A stretch of DNA of 64,000 nt from Ectocarpus siliculosus (GCA_000310025.1 FN649729.1:2317640-2381639), one strand, 5' to 3'. Positions 34,721 to 46,604 are shown, counted from the stretch's first letter. Translations and numbers: made by a program. Notes: a model not told the origin generated them from the letters alone.

Positions 34721-37700
34721 ATGCTGTTGCTTGCCTTCCCGAGCTCCGAGGGCTCCTCCTGCTGTCTTGGGAGCGGAGATTGGCCGCTGGACCCGCACGA
34801 GATACTCGTGCACCCGCAAGATCTGGAGCACCTACGGGTGCCGGGCTTCGGCTACGTTGCGGTCAACCGCAACAATGGCAGCGGCGACGCCGACAGCAGC
34901 AGGAGCAAAGGTGGCCGTCGCCGTCGTTCAGCAGCAAAAGTAGAACACAGTAATACTGCAGCACAGGAGGAGGAGGAGGAGGAGGAACGCCAGAAGCCAC
35001 TCGCCTATTGCAGAGCGGTTCCAGACGACTCTCTGGCTCCGGGCGAGACTCGAGCTCCCGCGTGGCTCTTGAGTGCCGCGGGAGTACAGCCCCGGCAGCA
35101 CCTATCGATTTCTCGCCCCTCCGAGGTTCAAGAGGCTGAGAATTTAGCCGTGCCCTTGGGAGGGGATGACCAACAACAGCACCATCTGCCCCGTGTCCGT
35201 GTTGGTCTGGCCCTCGAGCACCGACAGGGGGAAGAGGACGCCTCGGCAGGGAACCGCCCATCTCCTGCCGGCAACGGGATCATTTCGCAAAACGTGCGCA
35301 GCGGTGGTTATGTTAGCAAGTGCGACAGCCGCGCTATCGCGAGACGCGTTTCTGGGTGCATGGTGCGCGACGGGTCGCTTCTGGCTGCCGAGGTTCTGGG
35401 CGAGACGGTCCTTATGCGGGTCATGGGCATCTCTTGCGGCAACGACGACGGCGGTGATGCATCCCCCGTCAAGCGGCCTTTGATAATCAACTCGGGCACC
35501 AAGGTTGCGTTGGTGGGACCACAAGAACAGGAGAGATCTCGGAGTTCACCCGTTTCGTGGGACGGGCAGCCGGTTTCGCCCGGAGGGGAGCAAAGCCGCC
35601 GCCGCCGCCCAAGGCGCCGGCCCCAACAGCAAGCTACCAAGGGCTGCACAGAAACCTGGGCTCGGCAGGCACCAGGCTTGGAGGCTGCTCTGAGCGAGCT
35701 CCGTGCCCTTGTCCTCCTGTCTGTCGGCGGCAGCAGCGGCGGTGCCTGGTCAGGCGTCCTACCCGCGGGGGTCGCCCTCTGCGGCCCCTCTGGCGTCGGC
35801 AAGACCCTCTCGCTCGACCTCCTCGCCGAAGACCTCAGCGAAAACCACGGCGTCCACGTCATTCGCCTCCTCGGGCCTCAGATCCTGGCCGGCTCCGGCC
35901 AAGGCGGAAGAGGCGGCGGCGGCGGCGGCGGCGGGACGAGAGCCTCGGCAGCGAGCTCGCCGTTGCAAGGGCCGCTCGGCCTGGCCCTCTCCGAGGCCCG
36001 CGCCCGCGCTCCGTCCGTCCTCGTCTTCGACGAACTCGACGCCCTGTTCGATGCGTGCGGCGGCGGCGACGAGGGCGGAGACACCGCCCCTCTGGGCGAG
36101 GGGGCGAGGGCGAACGCGGCGCTGCTCGAAGCGCTGGACCGCGCCTCCGCGATCAAAGGAGTGGCCGTGCTGGGCGCGACTCGCCGTTCGCCGGGCGGGA
36201 AGGGGGGCGCCGGGTGGGTGGGGCTGGAAGAGGGCGAAGGTGGAGGAGGCGACGGTGCCGCCCTGCCCGCGGCGTTCCGGAAGCCAGGCCGATTCGATAG
36301 ATGCGTGGCGATCGGACCCCCTACGCAAGCGCAGCGCGAAGGGATCCTTTCTATGGTTCTGTCGACAGTGGCAGGGGCGGCGGAGTTGGAGCTTGAGCCG
36401 CTTTCAACAGCCCTTCAGGCGCGGCCTATTGCTGGAAGTCCGCCCGACGAGATGTCGTCGGGAAAACCCGTCGTAATCGCTTCAAGAGATGCACCGGACC
36501 TGGAGCCGGAGCGAGAACCGAGAACAATCTTTGCCGATAAGGACGACGCTCGAGGCGGGCGAGGAGAGGGTCGAGGTTCTTCAGGCAGAGCAGAAAGAAA
36601 GACGGAAGACAGCAACAGCGAGTCAACGGAGGCGGGCGCAGCGGCGGCTGCCATCGCGGAAGAGTGGGCCAAGCGCTTGAGCTCGCTGACCCCCGGCATG
36701 GTCGGGGGCGACCTGGAGCGTCTCGTTCGCACGGCGCGGGCACGCTCCTTGCAGCGCGGGCGGGACCTGGCGGGACAACAAACAACACAGCCCTCGCCCC
36801 CCAGGTTTTTGATGTGGGAAGACGTGATGGCAGCGGTTGCCATCACCGTGCCTCGGTCACTGCAGGGCTTAGACGTGGCATCTGCCGGCAGCGGCGGTGA
36901 AGGTGGCGGCGGCGGCGGCGGCGGCAGCGGTCGCGGCCCAACGTGGAGATCTGTCGGCGGTTTCTCGAAAGCGAAGCGTCGCCTGCAGCGGCTGGTGCAG
37001 TGGCCGTGGCTCCACCCCGAAGCGTTCGCACGAATGGGGGTGTCCGCGCCCGCCGGGGCGCTGCTATATGGGCCGAGCGGGTGCGGCAAGAGCCTCGTGG
37101 CGCAGGTGTTGGCGACGGAGTGCCTGGCGAATTTTTTGTGGGTCAGGTCGTCGGAGCTGCTCTCTAGGTGAGATAAATACTTACTACCTTGCTACGAGCG
37201 AACGAAGAAGGCTATCATGCCTTCCAAGGTAGGAAAATCTTGACGGCCCGAGCCTGTGGCTGGTTTGATGCTTCCTCGGCTTCAACGGCATGTATCCCGC
37301 CGAGAGTCTTTCCGTCATGGCTCTTCTGTCTTGCCTGGTAGGTTCCCCCGCCGACCTCAGCTCCTATCGGCAAAGCAACTCCCTGGAGTCGTCTTATCTT
37401 CGACTCCGGATGATTGTTGCACCCTTACCGCAACCTCGTGAACGCTCTAGCCATCCGTTTAGCTCGAATTCCTACAGCAGTGACCGGGCGACGAAGCGCG
37501 CGAAGCAGCACCCTCCCGACCCATCTCATGCATGGCACAAGACGTGCAGCGGCGCACCATGCCTGCTCCATTTTTCTTCGACCTCCTCCACCCTGCCCTC
37601 CTCTGCATCTGTACTGTGTACAGCAGCAAGTCCTACCCTCGTTATGAAAGGCGTGTTCTAGATGGCTACAGCCGTGGTTCGCGCTGCACCTTTTTCTGCC

Positions 37701-39324
37701 CCTCATTTTGCCTCTCTGATTCGTCAGGTACTTGGGCGAGACCGAGGCCAAGCTGAGGGCCCTGTTTTCGAGGGCCCGCGCCGCGGCGCCCTGCATCCTC
37801 TTCCTCGACGAGCTGGACGCGATCACGGCGAAGCGCGGCGACGGCGGCGGCGGCGATGAGGGCGAGGGGGGCGGAGGGGCAGGGAGCGTCCACGCGCGCG
37901 TCCTCAGCACGCTGCTCAACGAGATGGACGGAGTCGCTAGCGGCGGCGGTGGCGGCGGCGGCGGCACGTCGGGTTCGTCGCCGTCGCCGACGGGGGGGGG
38001 AGGAGTTCTCGTCCTCGCAGCGACAAACCGCCGGGGCGCCCTCGACGCCGCGCTTCTCAGACCGGGCCGGCTGCACGAGAGCGTGGAGCTGGGCTTCCCT
38101 GGGAGGGAGGACAGGGAGGGGGTGCTGAGGGTCCACGCGGGCCGCTTGCCCCGCGGGGCGGCTGGGATAGACCTGGCGCGGCTCAGCCAGGACGACGTGT
38201 CGGGCGGGCTCACCTGTGCCGATCTCGAGGTGATATGGTAGCGAATAGTGGAGGCGGGATGGTTTTGGGAGACACGGAGGGGTGTCTCCGACCTTTGTTT
38301 GGTTGTGCGTGTGGAAGTTGACGTGTGTAGGTTACCGATAGTGCCCTGCCCGGGTTCTTGTCTCCCGGGAGGTGTTTGGGTGGGGGAAAAAGTGGGCGGA
38401 TCTGTTGTATACCTTCAATATTTTATTGCACCTTCGCTGCAATTGGGGCATAGGGATGAGTTCCTCGCTCGCTTTTGGATCGAAGGGCATCAAACGAACC
38501 TAGGAGCTTCGCTGATTGTCGTATCATACCGTGATTTGTCCCACGACCTCCCCCTACGGCGGTGGCCGTCGTAAGTCGAAAGCTCTGCTGTTGCCATTCA
38601 CGTACATGCGGCGCGAAGCCAAGGGCGGTGGTGTTATCATCGCTCGGAGTTCCCGAGACAACCGCCTGAAAAATCGCAAGATTTCCTCTGTAGATATGTA
38701 AATGAGCAAATACGAGTTGGATATACCGTGTTGCGCACTTTGGACAAGTGGTGAAAGCAGAGTCGCTAGACTAGGCCAGGATGATGTGAACGGTGGCTAC
38801 GGAACACCAGACGACAGGAGGCGGCAGATGGTGATATACGATCCACAAGTGAAAATGGCAGCAGCGCCGAGAACGCCCAAAACGTTGGCGGTATCTCTTG
38901 AAGGAGGAGGGAGCGGCCTCCGTCTCCATCTAGACCCGTGTTCAATTGCCGAAGACGAGAAGAACAGTAAAAGAGTAGCCTGTTGTAAGAGCCACAGAAA
39001 TTGACGTGTCCTGTACTCCCCCCCCCCGTATTGGCAGGCAGCTTGTCGGGAAGCGGCGATGATGGCAATGAGAGAGGATCTACACGGCGCGAGAGAGGTA
39101 CGTTGTCCCTGTTGATTGTGTCTGGTTGTCAGCCTCTTCCTCATGGAGTGCTGAGCACTTTTGCGGCACAGCCACCTCTGCCCTTCCTCCCGCAGAGTCA
39201 ATCTCAGCTTTTCTCGATACCTCTGGTGATCGAATCTTCCGGGTGGCGAAGTCGAGCAAGCCTGCACCAAACATTTCATCCTGCAGTCAGTGCGGTGAAC
39301 ATGATTGGGTACGTTTGGTGGTAA
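34721..39324 (+). CDS. Cdc48-family tandem AAA+ ATPase, AFG2/SPATA5-like
   Basis: Four exons: 34721-37167, 37728-38229, 39038-39097 and 39196-39324. GT-AG borders and phases give 1,045 residues ending in TAA. The N-terminal region (DWPLDPHEILVHPQDLEHL) resembles a Cdc48-type N domain. Module D1 has Walker A GPSGVGKT near residue 355 and Walker B VLVFDELDALF. Module D2 has GPSGCGKS near 784, Walker B CILFLDELDAI near 838, sensor AATNRR, and ALLRPGRLHE with the arginine-finger region. Exon 3 supplies AACREAAMMAMRE, the helix that follows GGLTCADLE. Poly-Gly inserts interrupt both modules. AFG2-type ATPases act in 60S ribosome maturation; PEX1/PEX6-like ATPases are the main alternative. The GTG-started frame upstream is ignored in favour of the first ATG. 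Confidence 0.78.
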
Positions 39325-39422
39325 ATATCTTCTACCAGCGTGAACAGACACCGTCACCAGTGGAGAACTGGTGTTACGAGGTTCATTTCTCCCAGATCTA
39401 TGTAATCAGCATACTTGCGTCT

Positions 39423-39431
39423 TAAAAAAAA
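39423..39431 (-). terminator. RNA polymerase III T-run terminator
   Basis: Nine T residues on the minus strand start 18 nt after the 3' end of the tRNA-Gly gene. Confidence 0.8.
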
Positions 39432-39448
39432 AGAATCAGGAAAACCTT

Positions 39449-39518
39449 ACGCGTACGGAGAATCGAACTCCGGGCAAGTGCTTGGAAGGCACTTATGTTA
39501 CCACTACACCACACGCGT
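39449..39518 (-). tRNA. tRNA-Gly (anticodon UCC)
   Basis: A complete 70-nt cloverleaf on the minus strand. The acceptor ACGCGTG pairs with TACGCGT (one G-T pair), the D-stem GTGT/ACAT encloses AGTGGTA, and the anticodon stem AGTGC/GCACT encloses CTTCCAA (anticodon at 39484-39486). The variable loop is TGCC and the T-stem CGGAG/CTCCG encloses TTCGATT. No intron. A T-run follows at 39423-39431. The unusual point is A at position 1. Confidence 0.95.
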
Positions 39519-40635
39519 CAGTCAACGTGCAGGTGGGCAGGGACCGCGCCTCGAGAACACCAAGACTAGAAGTTCTTATAGTCCGTGTTTGATGCGTTTT
39601 ATCCAAGAAGTCGCTACAGACAAAGAGCGCTTCTTACGCTTGCCCCTGTTGTACTTCTCCGAGGCGAAAAGTTAAGATTCCGAGCAAACGCCTAACCCCG
39701 TTGGTGTCCGTCGTTCCTGCCGCTGGTTGCCGTTTTCGCCGTGGCCGTGGTAGCAGGTGTGCCCCGAACACCTCCGCAAGGCCTTGAAGGATCGGGTCGC
39801 CGGACGCCTCAGAACCCGAAGGTTCACCTTCTCCATGGGACAGAATCCCTAGAGGGTGGCCTACGTAGTGCAAGAGGTCCCTTTTGGTAATTGAGGGCTG
39901 CGCTGAGCTTTGTGCGCAGCGAAGGAGCTGAGATGATTTTTTCCTATTTTCCTTTGTCTAATACCTGGTATGTACCTCTAGCGCCTCCTTTACACGTCCG
40001 CTTTAGCGAGGATGCACGCTCTTCTCCGCAGCATGTGATTTTACACCACCCTTTGTTTTTTCCTGAGTATTTTCCGAAAGTATTTCTCGAAAGAAACATG
40101 TTTGAATCACACCCAGGACAGCGGTTGTAACATCGATATGGTGTCGAAACAATTCTTGTTACATCAGGGCGCCTATGCCTCCAATAGACGCAGATAGGTA
40201 TTTTTGACCTAGGTACCGGAAACATATATACTTCGCATCTATTTGTTTTGTTGTGCCAGGCGTGTTCGGTCAATTGCTACAAGATATTGCCTCAGGACAG
40301 TATACTCCAGAATCTATCTCTGATCATCATGGGTGACGATGCATCCACGCAGACAAGTGGTAACGATTTACGATTTTTTTGTCCATGTTTTTGATCACAC
40401 ACGAGACTCGAGATTAGATTCAAAAATGTGTTCGAAATGAATCGAAACACATATGTAGATAGCCGTTGTTGCCGCTTATGAACTCAACGCTACGTTATCC
40501 CGGACTCTTCTTCCTATCAAGGAAATTAGTTCCGATATTTTTCAAAAAATTAAAAAAGTTTAGGATGCGAAAGCTGAACACATCCATCCCCTACAATAAG
40601 CACCCCACCACACACCAACAAAAAACACCACACCG
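39519..40635. other. intergenic, no gene recognised
   Basis: Between the tRNA gene and the left target duplication of the copia element. It is A/T-richer than the genes to its left. No domain or repeat pair recognised. Confidence 0.5.
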
Positions 40636-40640
40636 CTACC
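40636..40640. other. target-site duplication of the copia element, left (CTACC)
   Basis: CTACC immediately precedes the left LTR and is repeated at 46853-46857 immediately after the right LTR. Confidence 0.9.
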
Positions 40641-40770
40641 TGTTTGTCGGCCGTACTCCGCGTACTTATCGGGTATTGTTTGTGTAGTGTATTAACTTCA
40701 GACGGTGAGGCAACGCCCGTACCCAGGGCGCTGTCGTGCTCAGAGAGGAGGAGTGGCAGCAGGGCTGCTG

Positions 40771-42165
40771 CTAGGCCCTTCCCCCGCCGGCGACTTTTTC
40801 TTTTTTTTTTTCGGCGATTCACGATTTTTTTCGGCAAATACTACTGATGGAAAAAAACCCTTTTTCGGCGACATTCGGCGATTCAGTATGTTTTTTCGGT
40901 GATTCCTGTTTCATTTTCGGCGATTTTCGGCGATTTGCTTATTTTCTTCGGCTGCTACCTAATGCTATTTTTAACTTCAGCGACTTCATCGAAGCGACTT
41001 TCGGGACGCCTACATGTACTTCTAGTACACACAAACGAGCGGGTCGCGAGGCTGTCGACTGTTGGACTGCTGCAGAGGTCACCTGCCGGCGATTAGCGAA
41101 CGAAGTAGTTTGCCCTTTTATTTCTTTGCTAGAGACAGCATAACAGGATGCAATATTCCTAACCTGCACTCAACATCAAAAAAATTCTGAAATAGGATAG
41201 GATGACGCGCGACTTGGGGGCAACAAAATGTTTTGCTCCTACGACCTACGACACAATAAAGACATGAGCATTAAATTTACAAATCACAGGTCTTCAGTCG
41301 CTGTCTTCATCGCTGTCATCGCTTTCGTCGCTACCGCCGCCGCCGTTGTTGGCATCTGTGTGTGGCGCTTTCCTCCTTCTCTTCTGCTATTTTGGACCCT
41401 GCCCCTGTTGTACTTGAGCAGTGCGGTCGCTGTACACGCTCTCTTCTTGTCGTTCATTAAAGCAACACCGCAGGATGGAAAACACTCGTTCCATGAACGC
41501 AGAGGATGGTTGCAAAAGCGGCATCGATTTTGAAGTTTCGGCGGAAGTGGTGCCACCAACGCTGTGTTGGCGTGCAGAGAAGAACCTCTGAACCAGCAGA
41601 AGAGACCCGCGACGAAGCTCTTGCACCGGAAGCAGGTGGTGCGGCTTTGCCGCTGCCGCTGCTGCCGCTGCCAGTGCCGCTGCTGCCGCTGCCTCTGCTC
41701 CCGCCGCTGCCGCTGCCGCTGTCGCCGCTGGTGGCAGCCGCGGCACTTACTTGTCTTTTGGCGGACAAATTGCACCTCATTGTCCGAATCCCCTTCGCTT
41801 TCACTGCTATTATCCCACCTACTATTAGAGCAGGCTTGCATACCGCTAAGAGGCGACGACATAGCACCGCCGTTCAGCCGTGTGTGAAGCTGTGCAGCTG
41901 TACAGAGCTACAAAGCTATGACATGTAATAACATGTTATTATATGATATGTCATAGCCTTCTGCTTTGTAGAGCTGCGAAGGAGGTACAGGGGGCACCGT
42001 GAATTTAATCGGCGACAATCGGCGACATATTTTTCGATTCGGCGGAGCCCCCTTCAGAATCGGCGACTTTTTTTTTTTTCCGGCGATTTTTTTTTCAGCT
42101 GTTTTTCCGGTGACATTTTTCAGAAATCGGTGTTTTCGGCGATCGCCGGCGGGGGAAGGGCCTAG
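40771..42165. mobile_element. terminal-inverted-repeat element nested in the copia LTR
   Basis: Ends are perfect 23-bp inverted repeats beginning CTAGGCCCTTCCCCCGCC (40771-40793 and 42143-42165). CTGCTG is duplicated at 40765-40770 and 42166-42171, while the intact sister LTR has it once, which proves insertion. TTTTTCGGCGATT-type motifs crowd both subterminal regions. It is 1,395 bp with one 192-codon frame on the minus strand and no recognisable DDE domain. A 6-bp duplication does not decide the superfamily. Confidence 0.93.
41284..41862 (-). CDS. cysteine-rich hypothetical protein within the nested element
   Basis: A 192-codon ATG frame. An acidic start (SSESEGDSDNEVQF) is followed by CRGC, then a QR-rich tract from a hexanucleotide repeat, then TTCFRCKSFVAGLFCWF and CRFCNHPLRSWNECF. 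Two CxxC pairs before and after a basic linker recall the small cysteine-rich tail of piggyBac-type transposases, but the similarity is weak. It may be a transposase remnant or a chance frame through a repeat. Confidence 0.4.
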   Translation of the reverse strand: MSSPLSGMQACSNSRWDNSSESEGDSDNEVQFVRQKTSKCRGCHQRRQRQRQRREQRQRQQRHWQRQQRQRQSRTTCFRCKSFVAGLFCWFRGSSLHANTALVAPLPPKLQNRCRFCNHPLRSWNECFPSCGVALMNDKKRACTATALLKYNRGRVQNSRREGGKRHTQMPTTAAAVATKAMTAMKTATEDL

Positions 42166-42647
42166 CTGCTGCACACAACAAAAGGGGGCCCCGGTGCATC
42201 ATCACCGTACCCCTACCTAAAAGGTTCTACACCATCTGCGTCACACTTGTACGTACGGCTAACATATCCAAACCATGTCCGTAGACCCACGAACACCCTC
42301 CCTGGTTCTTCACGCAAGTGACTAACCATCAGTGGGGCAAAAACACCCCGGATACATCAATAAAATGCCAATACGGTGGTCGAGGGGAAACCCGGCGCCC
42401 GGGCAAAACCCCTCGAAAGTAAATCCCATCCAACACAAACCATTGCTATCACGGCGGATCACAACGGCCGCACTTATCAGGAAGGCCAAGGCGAAGACAA
42501 GAATGCGAGGCAAGCCTCCTACTCCTGCCATTGGGACACAGCCCGCGACAGTAATGCATCTTTCCCCGCATGGTATACATGACCTTCCCCAAGCGCTAGA
42601 AAATCCTACAGAAGCTCCGGCAAATTCATCAGCTTTTTCCGGTGGTA

Positions 42648-44617
42648 CTACTGCAGGTTGCTCTTGCTAAGAGCCTTGGTGAGCATGTCTGCATGTTGCT
42701 CCGACGTCGACACAAACTTGATCGAGACGTCACCCGACCTAAACAATCCACGAATGAAGTGGTACCGCACGTCGATGTGCTTGCTACGCGCTGAGCTAAG
42801 GGGGTTCTGCACCAAAGCCATGGCCCCCTGATTGTCCTCAAGGACGTGAATGCTACCGCCGCTGGTCTCTGGGGCAATAAACGAAAGCACTGCACGCACA
42901 AACAAAGCTTCTTTCACACCCTCTCCGGCAGCAATGTACTCTGCCTCCGTAGACGACAAAGATACGATAGCTTGCGTCTTGCTACCGTGGCTGATGACGG
43001 TTCCTCCAACCGTTGTTGCCAGCCCTGACACCGAACGTCTATCCTCAGCGTCGGCGTAGCTAGCGTCCACGTACACCGCCAGCCCCAGCCCCGATCCCCG
43101 TTTGTAGGTGATCCCGAGGTCCCTCGTCTCTTTGAGGTAGGCGAGGATCTTCCGTATCGCCTTCCAGTGCCTCTCGGCAGGGGCGTGGGCGTGGCGCGCT
43201 ACCGCACGCACAGCGAACGAGATGTCCGGGCGCGAGAACGTCGACACCCACATCATGCTGCCGATGGCCTCCCTCACCGGCCACTCCCCTCCACTTTCGT
43301 CATCTCGCCTCGGTCCTAGGTCAGCACCAGGGGAAGCAGGGATGGGGGAGGTCGATTGCACATCAAAGCGATTCACGATGCTGTCAATGTACGCGGTTTG
43401 GGAGATTCTAAGGGTCCCAGCCTCTAGGTCTCTCTCAACGGCACACCCGTCGAACCACACACACTCTCCAAGGTCTTTGGTGGGGAATGCCTTGTTGAGG
43501 GAAGCGAGCAACTCCTTACAATCATCATCAGACCCAGCCACCAAAATGTCATCCACATAAATCACGATAATCATCACCACGACATCGTCTTTCATCTTGC
43601 GGAAGACGCACGGGTCCGCCTTGCACTGCTCGAACCCGTTTTCTACAAGCGTGTCGGCAGCGTGGTACCCCCACTGCCTGCCGCTCTGCTTCAAGCCGTA
43701 AATAGCACGCTCAGCCTTCACAACTTTGTGGGATTTTTCCCCGCACCCCGCGGGGAGCCTCAAGAACACATCCTCGTCTAACTTAGCGTGTGTAAACGCC
43801 TGCTTGACATCCCAGTGGTTGAGTTTCAATGATTTCTCATTGGCTACCGCAAGCATCAGTTTAATGGATGCGGATGATGGGCAAGGGGAGGATGAGTAGA
43901 AGTCCACATTCGGAATTTGCGAAAAACCCCTAGCGACCAGACGCGCTTTGAACTTCTCGATTTTCCCCTCCTTGTTCGTCTTCCAAGTAAAACGCCACTT
44001 AGAACTCACAGGTCTACGCCCCTCTGGCGTACCGTCTACGAATGAAAACGTTCCCGTGTCCAAGTGTCCATCGAACTCTTCCCTCATGGCCTGTTCCCAC
44101 CCCTCTCTGTACACAGACTTGGCAACGCCGGCTACGGTCATGGGGGGGGATTCAACGTCACTCGGACGCTTGCCTATGGGGGGTTCTGTACTCAGCTCGG
44201 TCGACGCCAGGGCCCTCACGAAGGCGTCTGGAGAGTTGAGCACGAGGTCCTCCGCTCCCAGCAGGAAGTCCTCTGCCTCTTGGCGCGCGATGTTGGCCTC
44301 CTCCGCGCGCTCGCACAGCAGCGCTTGCACCGCCCTCGCCTCTAGCCCTTCCACCACGTCGACCACACACGCGAGCATCCAGTGGGTGTACTCCTCCGTG
44401 CTGGTGATGGGCAGGCTGGGCAGCCCGGCCGCCGATGCATGGCGGGCGAGCAGACCTTCGGCACTCGTTGACGACTCGTACCTCGTGTTCCGGCGAGGGT
44501 TCTCCCTGAGTCGGCGGCTGGTGAGTTCGGCCGGCTCGCCAAAGCGGGCGAGCCTCCGTTCCTCGGGCCCGCGGAGCGCCGGAATATCCGTGTCGCTGCC
44601 GCTGTCGCTGCCGCCAC

Positions 44618-44651
<34 letters not shown>

Positions 44652-45019
44652 GCTGCTGCTGCTGCTGCCGCCGCCACCGCGGCTGCTGCTGCTGCTGCTG
44701 CTGCTGCTGCGGCGGTCGTCCTCGCCGCCGCCCACATCGGCCATCCCGGTCGACGTGGTAGATGGGGCGACGCTCGCGCCCTCCCTGCTCGAGGGGGCGC
44801 CATCGCCAGCGTCGCCCGCGCCCGACTCCTGGGGCGCGGCCGGCGGCGCCGCCGGCGCATCGCGCGCGGGCGGCTCCGCGGGCCCCGGGTTTGCCGTCGT
44901 GTCAAGGTGGAAACCTCCATCCTCAGGTTCTCCCTCCGCCCTCCCTCCACCGTGGCATGACGCACCCCCTCCGCCCTCGTGGCTCCCCAGTCGTGAGCTC
45001 CTCGTCCTCCTCTGCAATG
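42648..45019 (-). CDS. pol: copia reverse transcriptase and RNase H polyprotein fragment
   Basis: Open for 818 codons on the minus strand to a stop at 42648; only the part below 45020 is attributable to pol. A serine run from (CTG)n at 44625-44710 is followed by the RVT_2 domain: SSKWRFTWKTNKEGKIEKFKA in its first strands, WDVKQAFTHA, and the catalytic YVDDIL near 43547-43564. RNase H follows with VYVDASYAD, SLSSTEAEY (about 42936-42960), EDNQGA and HIDVRYHFIR. The segment above 45020 is an antisense copy of RNase H sequence, so the first ATG is not a natural start. Integrase is absent. Confidence 0.93.
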
Positions 45020-45084
45020 GGAGGCAGCGTACATTGCTGCCGGAGAGGGTGTGAAAGAAGCTTTGTTTGTGCGTGCAGTGCTTT
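45020..45084 (+). repeat. inverted 65-bp copy of RNase H coding sequence
   Basis: Matches the complement of 42884-42948 with one mismatch. On the plus strand it reads the RNase H stretch around GEGVKEALFVRAVL, opposite to the pol frame. It marks an internal rearrangement at the junction where the integrase region is missing. Confidence 0.92.
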
Positions 45085-45104
45085 GGGCAACATTCAGAGA
45101 ACAC

Positions 45105-46604
45105 GGCGAGACGGTCGTGTGCCCACAGCCGCGACGGAAGGGGCGCGGGAGGGCAACAAGCAAACCAGCCCCGTGCCGCGCAGCAAGGAGCGTGGGGGGG
45201 AGCATCATACTAAAAACAACAATTGAGGCCCATAGCTGCGACGGAAGGGGCGCGGGAGGGCAACAACAAAAAATAATCTAAGGCCCCATGGCGCGTCGGA
45301 CGGGGCGTGAGGGGGGGAGAAAACCGAAGCAGCCCCGTGGCGCGCCGGAAAGGGCGTGAGGGCGAACCCCGCGGCACGTCGGAAGGGGCGTGGGGGGGAG
45401 GGTACTTGCCTCGTGATGCTAAAACGGGAACTCCTTTTCTGGCGAGGCTACAGGCCGGGACGAGCGCTGGGAGGGGAGCAACACGCATCACAATGCTGGA
45501 TTGGCACTTCTTTCTTGACGGTATTTGGTGTTTGATGGTATTCGTAGTGAAGTTGGTGATCCTCGTTAGTTGTCATGAGTGCACTTTGGTTGAAGAGCCA
45601 GGGAGGGTGTTCCGTGTTTCTCGGGAGGCGTTCGCGTCCACATGTTCAGTATTTTCCTGGTAGTCATTTGGTTGAAACTTCTTGATTGCCGCCAAGTGGG
45701 GCCGTTCTCTAGGTTGCGAAATGTGCAGGAATCTGGGATACTGTTGGAACCGCTGAAGGAACGTATGAGGAAAAATTGGGACATCAGTGTTGTACGTCGA
45801 CGAGAACAGAGGATTGTCGAAAAATGCATGCCGGTTGTGTGTCGCTCAGAAAATGTTGGATGACTGCCTTATGCCCCGGTGCGCTGTGTTACGTCAGCGA
45901 GGGGGGGGGGCGATTTCGATGTTTGTCTGATGTTTGTTTGAAGAACAGATAGTAGCGCAGCCGCATGGTAGTTGTTTGAACCAACTCCTCAGGATAGTCT
46001 TACGCTATTGCTCACCAAGAATTGAGATAGGCCGTTGTTGGAAACAGGGTTATGATCTTGGTACGTCATGCAGGAAGAATATGATAGCACGCCGCCCACG
46101 TTTGTAGATATAGATTCCGAGCGTGGATCCTGGCGCGACTGGTATTATGCATGTACATATTGATCTTGCTCTGGTAGCGCAACAGTGACAGTATCTGGTG
46201 GAACGGTGAATATTGGTGGGGGTTTTGACCCGGAGGCCGGGTTTCCCCCTGTTATTTTCTCGCGTTGGTTTTTTGTCCGTTTGGGTTTTCGTCACATCCG
46301 GCGTGTGCATGCCCACTAGTGGTTAGTTACTAATAGCTAGCGTAAAGGACCAGGGAGGGTGTTCGTGTGTGCATGAGCGGATGAGAATATTCCAACGGGA
46401 CTGTAGGGATTGGCTACGCAGATAGGAATTGATAGTCCCCTGGGTTGGTTTCACGGTTGATCCACGGGGCTCGACCCTGCGGGAGTGCTTGCTGTGTCGT
46501 GGCACTCTCTCTCTCCCGCCGCGTCCTGATCGTGTCTGCTGTCCTAAATACAAGTGATACCATCATCTCCAACACACTTACAAGGGTATACTAACACTCT
46601 AGAG
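45105..46604 (-). other. non-coding internal part of the copia element
   Basis: No gag, protease or integrase similarity. Five degenerate GACGGAAGGGGCGCGGGAGG-type repeats occupy 45125-45405. The rest has no recognisable frame. Next to the right LTR I do not see a tRNA-iMet-type primer-binding site. Confidence 0.65.

Larger units (their letters stand above)
40641..42295 (-). repeat. 3' LTR of the copia element, split by a nested insertion
   Basis: LTR sequence occupies 40641-40770 and 42166-42295. Read together it matches the intact LTR at 46605-46852 apart from a 5-bp extra CGGCT near 42257 and the base change near position 4. Confidence 0.95.

Noticed and set aside
35557-36476. Arginine/proline-rich frames overlapping the AAA+ gene
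   Set aside because: Shadow frames of GC-rich codons; the motif-bearing frame is the one with Walker A and B.
43948-45054. Plus-strand 368-codon frame
   Set aside because: Antisense of copia pol; its leucine and serine runs come from the (CTG)n tract.
45020-45104. N-terminus MFSECCPKH of the pol frame as a real protein start
   Set aside because: It is read from the inverted copy of RNase H sequence and so is antisense to pol.
45125-45405. CRISPR-like array
   Set aside because: Units are degenerate, spacing is irregular, and the genome is eukaryotic; the repeats lie inside a retrotransposon.
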